Positions 34,671 to 45,578 of a stretch of 64,000 nt of DNA are shown piece by piece. Origin of the DNA: Atherix ibis (taxonomy: Eukaryota > Arthropoda > Insecta > Diptera > Athericidae); the NCBI GenBank assembly GCA_958298945.1, contig OY282607.1, positions 36,551,000 to 36,614,999 on the forward strand, given 5' to 3'. The notes beneath the pieces were generated by a model. It was not told where the DNA came from, searched no databases, and saw only the letters and a list, made by a program, of their open reading frames with translations. The first letter of the stretch is position 1, and the number at the start of each line of letters is the position of its first letter. The translations under genes were made by a program, and so were the position numbers.

Positions 34671-35100
34671 CTTTAATTCATTTTTTTTTTTCAAATATAA
34701 AATAAAAATAATTTATAAAAATTTTAATGAAATTGCAAAATTTTGTGGAGATTTTTACACATATTTGGGATTATTTTCAAAAATCAACATCCACCTACCT
34801 CCCCCCCCCCGCCAAAAAAAATTATGTAACATTTCAATTTTCAAATAATTTAAGACATTTATATAATAAGGATATTAAATTTCTATTAATAATAAACTAT
34901 ACAATATAAAAAAAAATTATGTCTAAGTATAACCCATTAAGACTGGGGAGTCCCCCCGTCACTTTCCCCGTAGTGTTATGAAAAATTACCCAATTAGTTC
35001 TCTAGAAAGTTGAGCCAAAGAAAATAAACTTTTAATAAAGATTTTACCTAATTTTTTATTTTTTTAATATTGCAAATATTGCCATTTGCCAATAAGTGCA
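34671..35100. other. Intron with C-rich tract
   Basis: A run of ten C at about 34801-34810 and a C/G-rich patch (GGGGAGTCCCCCCGTC) near 34950 stand out from the A+T background; no function assigned. Confidence 0.5.
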
Positions 35101-35109
35101 AAACCTATC

Positions 35110-35400
35110 AAATGCAGGTCTTAATTCTTTTGAGATTATTATTGACGATTAATTTATATATTTCAGGATATAATTCGGCTAATAATCTTGATAGATTTAA
35201 ATTTTTAATAACACTAGTTTCGTATAGTTTTTTCAAAAAAAATTCTAACGGCGTCAAATCGCACGATCTTAGAGTCTAATTCATAAAATCAAATTTCGAT
35301 ATTACGGATCATGGGAACTTTTCTGGTAATAAAGCAAAAATTTGTTGTTTTGTGTATCTTGTAACAGTAACGGTCTCCCGCAATATGGGCCAATGATAGC
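35110..35400 (-). pseudogene. Decayed DD41D-like transposase remnant
   Basis: Minus-strand reading near 35260-35310 gives VISKFDFMN, a stop, then LRSCDLTPLEFFL, matching ISRNCD..WPPRSCDLTPLDFFLW of DD41D transposases, followed by KKLYETSVIKNLNLSRL (35160-35235), in the position of the post-catalytic helix. The third acidic residue is Glu here. No upstream domains could be read with confidence. Confidence 0.6.
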
Positions 35401-35529
35401 ATTAGACAAAAATGCATACCAAACAGATATTTTTTGCAGATACAATAGCTTCTCCACCACAGTTGCTTGTGAGTTTTTAAAGGCCTTTACATATAATAAA
35501 ATTTTTCTTATTAACGTGCCATAAAATAA

Positions 35530-37200
35530 TAAGAATTATCAGACGATATAACTGTATTTTTTAAACTATAGAATCGATAACCTTATATGTTGAGTCACTT
35601 TGAAAAAAAAACTTCTCCTTCATAAATTTTTAATTATTATTATTTCACTCGTCTATTATTATTTATTATATTTTGACGGTGATTTAAGTTAGAATATTAA
35701 AAAACTCTTATCACCATTTAGGATAAAACTAATTTTAAAACTTTTTTCTCTAAAAAAATATAGTTTAAAAAATACCAATAATAATAAATTAAGGAAGGAA
35801 TTTTAAGTTCTCTTTGGAAAAATTAATTTTTCAAGTCCCAGTTTTATGTTGATAAAAAAACTCTTATACATGAATAAGAATTTTTAAGGCATCAAATTTT
35901 GTATTATTAATTTTTTTTTATGAAAATTTTTAAAATTTTGAATTGTTGATTAACTAAAAAAAATTTTAAAAACTTATGAAATATTGGAAATTGTCAGAAG
36001 GACCTTAATTTGATCTGAAATAATTTATCTGTTATCCTGCTAAGTAAGCCTCTTGCGGTAAAAAAAATTATTGCATCTATTATAGTTCAACCTGGTCCTA
36101 AAAAAACTTTCAATTTATTTTAAAAGCAAATAATTATTCTTAAATTAAAAATAAATATAACACTTAACTGTAAGAAATAAATATAAAATAGTTTTTGGCC
36201 TTATCTATTATTTATTCTTTCTGTTTTAAAATAATCTTCTTAAAATATTTGTAGATAATGTGACATTTTCAAGGGTATCCAATTTCAATTCGCTAAACGA
36301 ATAGATAAGCAACTATTTGTAATTATTTTATAGCCTTTGAACGGTGACAACATATTCTGACCTTAGCCAAATCGAATTATCTCAAGTTTCAATTTTGAAC
36401 ATGATCTATTGTATAGTTCAGCTATTCTCCAGGTTAACCTTTCTAATTAAATTTTAGTAGGCTTCCTGTCATTGTTTGTTCGGCAACTTTGGCAGAAAAT
36501 ATCAAATTATGGAAAATATACGATGAATATATAATTTTCAATTTAATTTGAACTTTGCCAATATTTTCATAAAAATTATTTTTTCTTTATACAAGGCTAA
36601 AATCAAAGAAATTTTTTTAAGAAAGCAAGCGCCACCATTGTAAATTAAAAGGATTAATAAAAGGGATCATCGCTTAATGATTTCTATTTTAGGATTTAAT
36701 AGGGTTAAAGACCGATTAAAATGCATTGAAATTTTAATGATACTTCAAAACGTATTTCATTTAAATTAGTAAATTAAGAAAGGTTCAAATTTTGGGTAGT
36801 GCTTTTCTTTTTTGAAAAAATAAATAAATAAATCACTTAAAACATGAATTACCATTCCTAAATTGAACTGATTGGAATTTTTGAAGTAAGTACGAGTTGA
36901 AAATTTACATCTTTCAGGGTTGTAGTTTAGAAAACGCTTTTAGTATAAAAATCAATAACAATTTTCTTATACAATTTATGTAAATTATTTCTCGTATTGA
37001 CGAAAACTCCGATGATACGGATTATGGAAATTGATAATAAATAAACTAAATTTTGATATATTTTTGATAAATTTGAAAGACGTACAAAATTTATGCGCAA
37101 GTCATTACAGAAATTTTAGAAAAATATCTATCGAAATCTAAAAGTTGAAGATAATTTTATCTTGGCACGAAAATTTGCTCAGAAATTATAATATTGAAAA
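35530..37200. other. AT-rich intron, nothing recognised
   Basis: A+T-rich intronic sequence without exon or element signatures. Confidence 0.5.
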
Positions 37201-39220
37201 TATCTAACTCCAAGGTTAAATTATTTATTCAGTGCAAAACTGGATCAATATACTAGCTTAGAAATTTTAGTACTAAAAATGTGTGACCGAAAATTTGAAA
37301 TATTTTCACGCCATAAAAATGGGTCATTATGAGCTTACAAATTTCAAAACCAAAAATGTATAACAGAAACTTTGAAATATTTGTTTTAAAAAACTGGGTC
37401 AATATGGACTTGGAACTTTTAATACGAAGAAACTCTATCTGTAAATTTAAATTATTTGGCGCCGTAAAACTGGATCAATATTGGCTTAGAAAACTCAATA
37501 TTGGAAATGTCTTACCGAAAATTTGAAATATTTTCACGGCATGAAAATGGGTCATTATGAGCTTACGATTTTCAAAATCACAAATGTCTAACCCAAAATT
37601 TGAAATATTTTGTTTGTACAAAACTGGGTCAATATCGACTTAGAACTTTCAATACGAAGAAAGTCTAGCTGTAAATTTAAAATATTTTTTATCTTAAAAC
37701 TAGGTCAATATGGGCTTAGAAATTTCAAAACCACAAATTTTAAATATTGAAAATTTGAAATATTTTTTTTTACAAAAACTGTGTTATTATGGGTCTAGAA
37801 ATACCTTTACGAAAAATGTCTGATTGCGAGGTCGAATTATTTTTTCCACACAAAAGTGGGTCAATATGGGCTTACAAATTTTGAAATTGCAAATGTCTAA
37901 GCCAAAATTTGAAATATTTTCTTGTACAAAACTGGATCAATATGGACTTGGAACGTTCAATACGAAGAATGTCTATCTGTAAATTTAATATATTTTGCGC
38001 CTTAAATATGGGCTTAGAAATTTTAATACTAAACATGTGTGACTGCAAAGTTAAAATATTTTCACGGCACAAAAATGGGTCATTATAGGCTTAGGAATTT
38101 CAAAACCAAAAATGTATAACAGAAAATTTGAAATATTTTTTTGTAAAAAACTGGGTCAATATGGACTTGGAACTTTTAATACGAAGAAACTCTATCTGTA
38201 AATTTAAATTATTTGGCGCCATAAAACTGGATCAATATTGGCTTAGAAAACTCAATATTGGAAATATCTTACCGAAAAGTTAAAATATTTTCACGGCACA
38301 AAAATGGGTCGTAATGGGCTTAGAAATTTCAAAATCACAAATGTCTAATCCCAAATTTGAAATATTTTTTTTGTACAAAACTGGGTCAATATCGACTTAG
38401 AACTTTCAATACGAAGAAAGTCTAGCTGTAAATTTAAAATATTTTTTGTCTTAAAACTAGGTCAATATGGGCTTAGAAATTTCAAAACCACAAATGTCTA
38501 ACTGAAAATTTGAAATATTTTTTTTTACAAAACTGTGTTATTATGGGTCTAGAAATATCTTTACGAAAAATGTCTGATTGCGAGGTCGAATTATTTTTTC
38601 CACAAAAAAGTGGGTCAATATGGGCTTACAAATTTCGAAATTGCAAATGTCTAAGGCAAAATTTGAAATATTTTCTTCTACAAAACTGGATCAATATGGA
38701 CTTGAAACGTTCAATACGAAGAATGTCTATCTGTAAATTTAATATATTTTGCGCCTTAAATATGGGCTTAGAAATTTTAATACTAAACATGTGTGACCGC
38801 AAAGTTAAAATATTTTCACGGCACAAAAATTGGTAAATATGGGCTTAGAAATTTCAAAACCACAAATGTCTAACTGAAAATTTGAAATATTTTTTTTTTA
38901 CAAAACTGTGTTATTATGGGTCTAGAAATATCTTTACAAAAAATGTCTGATTGCGAGGTCGAATTATTTTTTCCACACAAAAGTGGGTCATTTTAATAAA
39001 ATATTAATTTTAAATATTTTTGTGTGTAAAATTGGGTCAATATGGACTTAGAACTTTCAATGCGAAGAAAGTCTAGCTGTAAATTTAATATATTTTGCGC
39101 CATAAAACTAGGTCAATATGGATTTAGAAATTTCAATACTGAAAATGTCTGATTACGAGGTCAAATTGTTTAAACATAAAAGAGGTCTGACCACAAAGTC
39201 GAAATATTTTCCGGCACATT
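37200..39220. repeat. ~80-bp tandem array with 754-bp higher-order repeat
   Basis: Units of about 75-85 bp built around AAACTGGGTCAATATGGGCT, TTAGAAATTTCAA and GAAAATTTGAAATATTTT recur from 37.2 to 39.2 kb. Distinct units recur as a block: the unit with CTTTTAATACGAAGAAACTC occurs near 37414 and 38168, and the open frames 37872-38072 and 38626-38826 are near-identical, both offset by 754 bp. A further partial copy is offset by about 375 bp (TGTGTTATTATGGGTCTAGA near 37780, 38530 and 38910). The frames are by-products of the repeat. Confidence 0.93.
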
Positions 39221-39249
39221 ACTGAGTTGGGTTAGATCTTTCATCATCA

Positions 39250-40330
39250 AAAAGGTCTCATTGTGGAAATAAATAATTTTCTCTTTAAGTTGTAGTATTT
39301 TTACACCCTCAGAAATTTTGGTAACAATTTTTTTGGATTAGAAAATTGAAAACAATAGATTTATTTTTTTGGTAAAAAAGATGTTTGTGCAATTTTTTGA
39401 AGAATTTTGTTAAATTTTAATCACATCTCAGTTCTTGAATAAATTTTTTTTGCGGTTTAATCAGACTATCTTCGTTTATGCAAAAAGTAATCTAAATAAA
39501 AATACGATTAAAATTTCTGAATCCCATATTCATGCATTCAATATCTTGAATTGATGCATTTTTGTAAGTGACGGCAGATGTAAATTTTCAATTGGCATTT
39601 TACGTAATCCCATGACGGAAAGAAAATTGGATTAACATAACAATGTAAAAATTCTTTTGCAAAGCGAAACCTGTACAGTTTGCATTGGATTTAGATTGAA
39701 TAATAATTGAACAACAATTGAATCGTTATCATCATGGTAGGAAAGTTAGTGTTTGCCAAGTTTTTTTCGAAAAACAAATTCATTTTAATCTTTCGTCATC
39801 GTTGTTTAGGTTTCTTTCTAAAGACTTTTTCTCTGGATTCCTTTCTTTTTGTTATTTGCAAAAATGCAATTGGTAGGGTACACTGATTACTCTATCAATC
39901 CAAATATTGTACTGAAACAGACACTCAAAGTACCTGTCAGTTATCTCTGTAGACTAGCGGCTTCGAAAGATTAATTTCAAGTTGGGGCTTAAATATGAGT
40001 TTGTCATTTCGATTTAATGGATATTGAAAATTTCATGCGTTCGCTGTTTCTTGAGAAAAATTAATTTTGCCGCAGACTAAATTGTTAATTAAGTTGGCTT
40101 TCAATAAAATATTAACTAAAGATAATATAACGATTGATAAACAGATGGACAGACCGAAGGATAAAGGACAAAAGAAAGTGGCAGACCCCAGTACAAGTGG
40201 CATAAAGCTACTATTTATCAGTTGAACGCAGGACAGAATATTTTCGTTGGAGTTGTGGCTACACTAGGAATAATCTGTGCTGCTAGTTTTTATTGTAGTT
40301 TAGTTATGATATCATTGTTTTACTTATTAC
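39250..40330. other. AT-rich intron, nothing recognised
   Basis: Left flank of exon w7. Short plus-strand frames overlapping w7 are shadows of that exon. Confidence 0.5.
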
Positions 40331-40594
40331 CTGGATATAAATCACTCGTTGCGCCCATATGGGCACTTGGAGGATCATTCGCATTGTTGTGTCAAGCTCC
40401 ATGGGACTCAATAAAACCACATAGTAGTCCTGCAGCAATGGATGAGCATAGAATTCATTGAGAAAATCCATTATTGTGTCGGCATGCAATGTTGTGGAAC
40501 AGACGACAACGTGCTTTTCGCTCTGTGCCCGATGCGATGAATAGCTTCCGCCCAACTTTTGTCTTTCCATCCATGTAAAAGCTAATTGCTCGAA
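40331..40594 (-). CDS. SLO2: SLO2 potassium channel, exon w7 (start of RCK1)
   Basis: 264 bp, 88 codons, phase 0 both ends; acceptor ATTTCCAG, donor CAG|GTAATA. It starts [20 protein letters not shown], then [37 protein letters not shown] and ends with WAQRVIYIQ. This is the S6-to-RCK1 connector and the first beta-strand/helix units of the cytoplasmic RCK1 regulatory domain. KCNT proteins read FEELVYLWMERQKSGGNYS and [17 protein letters not shown] at the same places. Confidence 0.98.
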
Positions 40595-41231
40595 CTGGAA
40601 ATAAAACCAAAATAAAGAAAATAAAATTAATAAAACCAAAAATAAATATTCCAACAAAATGGCGTTAGTATAAATACGAGCAAATTTCATTAAAACTTTT
40701 TCTGAATTATGTTATTGTATCAAAACGGAATAAAACATATTCTCTGCTACTGTGTAGATACATCGGCTTATAAAGGCTATAAAATATCTACAAAATACCA
40801 TTGTTGATAAGCACAAACAGTAAGGATATTAGGATTACAGATATTTTGCAGTTAGAATGACATTATTTTCTTTTAATATATTGTGTAGATTTGGTCCTAT
40901 TTAATTCGTGTTAGGTAAAAAACAGAAGTGGTATTTAAATGGGAATATACAACGAATCCTTTTATTGTGGCAAGCTAAGTAGATAAATTTATTGTATTTC
41001 TTTTTTCTAGTATAATAAATATTTTCACTAAAGGCAGGACGAAAAACTGAATTAATAGCTGCTATAGTATAGTTGTGCCTTTGATCTTAAATATTGAAAG
41101 TAGAACTCTTAAAATTATGTGGGATTCAGTCAACATGTATGGGGGTAGGTTTTCAAAAGGGTGAACGATTTTCCTGTTCATTGATTTCCTATAGTAATCG
41201 TTAGATAGTGTTGTGACTCAATTATGTATAT
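40595..41231. other. Intron right of w7, nothing recognised
   Basis: A+T-rich; no features. Confidence 0.5.
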
Positions 41232-41310
41232 AATGGATCGATCGATCGATCGATAGATTGATTGATTGATTGATAGACTGGCTGAGTGACTGACTGACTG
41301 ACTGATTGAA
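41232..41310. repeat. Compound tetranucleotide microsatellite
   Basis: Runs of (ATCG)n, then (ATTG)n, then (ACTG)n in succession, separated by single imperfect units. The three sub-arrays differ by single bases, consistent with stepwise mutation of one original tetranucleotide tract. Confidence 0.95.
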
Positions 41311-41845
41311 TTTATTAATGCCCTTTAATAAGATGTTGATAAATTTTTATATGCCATATTGTGTATATGAAAGTTCTACTCAGGCATTCTACCCGTCGTA
41401 ATCTATACGTGCTTCTGCTAGTATCATAAGTATCTATATCCTCAGTCAAATCTAATAAGCAATAACAATATTTGTCACTAGAATACACACAATAATAAAA
41501 AAAACTCTGTTATTTTTGCTTACGAAAAAATATTATCTAATTGAATAAGTGACATTTTCTTAAAAAATAAAAAATTAAAAAGTATTGTCATATTAAATTT
41601 CTGATGGAACTGAAAGAAAAAAATTTATATTTAAATTTATTTTCTGGATTGAAAAAACTTTTCTTTTCTAGGTAAATTATCGAGTGTGTATGTATATGAC
41701 TAAATAGAGATAGTATTTATTGTTTAATTTATAATATTTGAAAATGATCCAAAATATACGTCACTTTTATTATAATTTATAGATCAGTCCTACTTCATTC
41801 AAATGACGCCATAAGGAAGACTATAAATTATTTCAAAAGCTGCGT

Positions 41846-41919
41846 CAAAAATATGGATTATATTTTTATAAATAAAAGTTTCAACACTTTTATTTATAAA
41901 AATATAATCCATATTTTTG
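41846..41919. repeat. Perfect 34-bp inverted repeat, 6-bp loop, plus direct repeats
   Basis: Arms 41846-41879 and 41886-41919 are exact reverse complements around TTCAAC. Just beyond, the segment AAATAAAAGTTTCAACATAA (continuing CTACAAGTTTTTA) is present twice, at about 41921-41953 and 41964-41996. The hairpin tip itself (AAATAAAAGTTTCAACA) is part of this unit, so the structure looks like local inverted and direct duplication of one short sequence. Confidence 0.9.
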
Positions 41920-42239
41920 TAAATAAAAGTTTCAACATAACTACAAGTTTTTAGTTTTATAAATAAAAGTTTCAACATAACTACAAGTTTTTAATTGCAT
42001 TGGACAAAGTTTTTGTAATGATCGAAAAGGACAATTTAAGAAACAGCAGGAATCGATTTGTGCTTCGGAAAATAATGTCATATAAAACATTTAAAAATTT
42101 AGATTTTCATAAAACTTTAATATATTTTTTTTTGCAGAAAATTATTGTTATTTGCTTTTTAAAAAAAAATTAAATGAATATCACGAGACTTCTTGCAGAA
42201 CCAATATTTTCCTGATAATTTTTGATGATTTTTTTGCAT

Positions 42240-42500
42240 ATTTAGGGCTGTAATTTAGCAATTACTTCATAGTTGTTGATTTATAAATGCTCTAAAATTT
42301 TGTCTATGTTAAAATTTTTTTTGGGCAATTTATGTCAAATCGTGTCAAATCGGTTGATCTTGTAGGCTAACTGATCTCACAAATCCAAAAGTTTTGATAC
42401 TGCCTTTTTGAAAGAATTTATAGTTAAAATTAATATTTTTACATTTAGACAGTCAATTTTGAAATGGTTTCTCTCATTCATGTGTCATTTTTTAGAGCCT
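42240..42500 (-). pseudogene. Possible remnant of DD41D-like transposase
   Basis: The sequence GTCAAATCGTGTCAAATCGG followed by TTGATCTTGTAGGCTAACTG resembles, on the plus strand, the inverted coding segment for SCDLTPL/NWPPR seen in the remnants at 17.6 and 35.3 kb, in a similar surrounding layout. No uninterrupted reading is left, so this rests on nucleotide resemblance only. Confidence 0.3.
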
Positions 42501-44220
42501 CATATATGACAGTTTTGCCGTAAACTCGAAAAAAATTTAAACAAAACATGGTTACGCCAAAATCAACTTTTTTTTTAGAAAGGTTAACGCATTGTTTGGT
42601 AGTTAAATCAATTCAAAGTAAAAAAAATAGCAAAACGCCTAATTAAATTTTATTCTAAATATTATATTTATTATACAGCAATTAAATGGCTAGACTATAC
42701 TTTTCAAAATATACAATAGAAAACATGGTATTTTTTTTACTATCAGATAAAGATTTGATTTTTAAAACAAAATTACTAAAACTTCAAAAACTCTAACATT
42801 TTCCCTTCACTATACAATATATTAAAATATATTGTCGCCATTAATGTATACTGAATTATCAAAGGAATTGTCATTGCAAAAATGTTATGCCTAAGAAACG
42901 AAAGTTCTTTTACTACAAAGAATAGCTCCGTGATAACAAGAAGGACTTTTTACATTTTCCAATAGCACCATCAGACTAATCGATACCGTTTATAAAAACA
43001 ATTTTTCAAGTAAATTCTTAATTTAACTTTCAGACCAAAAAACTATATAAAGTATTTTCCAAACGAAACAAAAACTTAAATTTTCTTATGAAACAAGAAA
43101 GAAAAATATTTTAAATAAAGTTCATATTTTTAATAGACCAGAAAATTTGCAACAATCATTTTTTTCCAAAATAAGTAAATGAGGAAAGTTGATTTTAAAT
43201 TTTTTAAAAATAATGTATCATTAAAAATTACTATTAAATAAAAAATTGTTTAAAAATTTATAAAAACTTTATAAAATATTATGCAAAACAACTTAAAAAA
43301 AACGTATTACTTAAAAGAAAAGTAAAGGTTCGAAAAAAGATCCTTAAATGATTCCAAAAATCAATTTCTAGAAAAATTTTATTGCACAATCAATTTTATT
43401 AGAAAGCTTTTTGTTTGATGACAATTTAATTTTAACAAACAAAAAAAATTTCTTATAGTCTAACTGGCAAAGTCTTCCGAAGTGAAGAGTGGAAATTGTA
43501 CAAACACGAAAAGAACATCTTTCGGCTTTTGCAGAAAAAGGAAAAAGGAACAGTCAGTAATGGAAGAACAACCCATAACACCCTTATATCCTTTATTCTA
43601 CGCTCTATAAAATGGTTCATATTCAGAAAAATGTATAAACGTGAATGGTGAATTGAAGACGAACGCCCTACCTTGCTCTCATCTTTTTCCTAATAAAGTT
43701 TCACGCAATGAAGTTATAAAATGTTTAAAAGAAAAGAAATCCTGTTAAGTATCTCGTAAAATAGCTGTGAAATTCTATTTGCTTCCGACATTTCCTAGAA
43801 AACAGGTAAGCAAACTTAATTACTGAAGTTAGGGAATCGTTTGGTTACAGTTTTTCCTTTTTTTTGTGTCGTTCTTCCTTTTGAAAAGCTATTAAGATAT
43901 TGACTACTGTACTGCTTGAATGAAGTTAGGAAAAGCTAAATCGAAAATTTTTCTGCTCTCCACAAAGTATCTTATCTGCTATTTTTCCATTTTTTTATTT
44001 GGTCGAAGGTAGATTTTTTTTTGTAATTCACTTTACAAATGAAATTGGTTCAATTTGTTCGTTTAGAAAAAGTTTCTTTTAGAAACAAAACGAAAAGATA
44101 CAATACATGGTGATGAGCTTCAATTCTGAAAAGTCCAAATTTTAAATCAGTTTTTAAATAGTATTAACTTAAAAAAAATATTACTAAAAAACTGTATTTC
44201 ACAATAACTCTGTAAGCTCT
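42500..44220. other. AT-rich intron, nothing recognised
   Basis: No exon or element identified. Confidence 0.5.
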
Positions 44221-44589
44221 CAGCAGCGTCTTTCACAAACATTTCGAAAGTTACCTAAGTTCAGAAAAAAAGATTTTGTTGAAAGATACTTTTGAGTTTA
44301 TGTCGATTACGGCTATTGCTGAACAAGATTTTTTCTAGGGTAGTTTAAGGAGAGTGACTTTTAAAAAACTGGAGGCTATAGAAAAATTTATTCACACCTG
44401 AAAAGATTGGGAAGGCTTAAATTCTTTTAAGTTTGACGATCAACAAGAATGTTTTTGCTGAAAATAATTCTATAGACAATCTTTTATTAAACAAATTTTT
44501 TTTTGTGTATTTAAATAATATTAAATTAATTTTCTTTAATAGAATTATCGAACGAAATCGTAAAGCCTCAATTAACTCCTAGGGTAACT

Positions 44590-45115
44590 TGTTCGAAGTT
44601 ATCTTGACTGCCCAAATAGTTTTGTTGAAACACTGCAGTTGTCTTGACTGCTCAAATATTTTTGTTGAAACACTGCAGTTGTCTTGGCTGCCCAAATATT
44701 TTTATTGAAAGACTGCAGTTGTCTTGACTGCCCAAATTTTTTTGTTGAAAGACTGCAGTTGTCTTGACTGTCCAAATATTTTTGTTGAAAAACTGCAGTT
44801 GTCTTGACTGCCCAAATATTTTTGTTGAAAGACTGCAGTTGTATTGGTTACCCAAATATTTTTGTTGAAAGACTGCAGTTGTCTTGACTACCCAAATATT
44901 TTTGTTGAAAGACTGCAGGTGTCTTGACTGCCCAAATATTTTTGTTGAAAGACAGCAGTTGTCTTGACTGCCCAAATATTTTTGTTGAAAGACTGCAGTT
45001 GTCTTGACTGCCCAAATATTTTTGTTGAAAGACTGCAGTTGGCTTGACTGCCCAAATATTTTTGTTGAAAGACTGTAGGTGTCTTGACTGCCCAAATATT
45101 TTATTGATAACATGT
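44590..45115. repeat. 40-bp minisatellite, about 13 units
   Basis: Unit of 40 bp: GTCTTGACTGCCCAAATATT followed by TTTGTTGAAAGACTGCAGTT, repeated about 13 times with few substitutions, most units carrying the PstI-type palindrome CTGCAG. Because 40 is not a multiple of 3, the minus strand is open across all three phases, giving a 153-codon frame (44652-45113) with a 40-residue period. This is a repeat by-product, not a supported gene. Confidence 0.97.
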
Positions 45116-45239
45116 GTTACTGATGAATAAATATTCTGAAGTAGTACGGAATGATTATTCTCAAGTTAAATTCTTCTTAGTTCTATGATCAACAGAACAT
45201 TTTGTGATGGACAATTTTTACTGAATTACTCAATTAACT

Positions 45240-45578
45240 TATTTTTAGTTGTCTTCACTGTTCGAAATGTTTTTGTTGAAAGTTATTTTAGAAAATGTTT
45301 CTTAAGTGCTTTACTTAAATATATTTTTATTTCTAGAGTGGCTTGTTAAAAATTTACTTTTAAAAAGAAGCGAGACCACAGAAAAATTTTTTAGCTCCGA
45401 AAAAGTTACAAGGGCAAAAATAGCGATCAACAGTGTTTGACATTAAAAAAAACCACAATAGTTTCTGTTGAAAACTACTCTGTGGACAATCTTGACTCAA
45501 TTTTAAACAATATTTTTTTAAAAATATTTACGTATAATAAATTTTAAGATTCAAACAAAATTTTCTATCGAACAGTTT
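45240..45578. repeat. Long repeat unit, first copy (pair with 47580-47920)
   Basis: This segment and 47580-47920 are near-identical: both contain GAGTGGCTTGTTAAAAATTTAC, AAAGAAGCGAGACC, GATCAACAGTGTTTGAC and end TTCTATCGAACAG. Adjoining sequence (GTGGTCTTGAGTGCCTATAG then TTTTTGTTGAAA) resembles the 40-bp minisatellite unit, indicating that the minisatellite arose inside this longer unit. A more diverged copy seems to lie at 44220-44580. Confidence 0.88.

Noticed and set aside
37872..38072. Small protein duplicated at 38626-38826
   Set aside because: Both frames lie inside the 754-bp higher-order repeat and change with monomer variation.
40222..40461. 79-codon plus-strand frame with a hydrophobic segment
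   Set aside because: Antisense to SLO2 exon w7, which has strong protein homology on the other strand.
44652..45113. 153-aa repetitive protein
   Set aside because: Caused by the 40-bp minisatellite period; no start context or homology.
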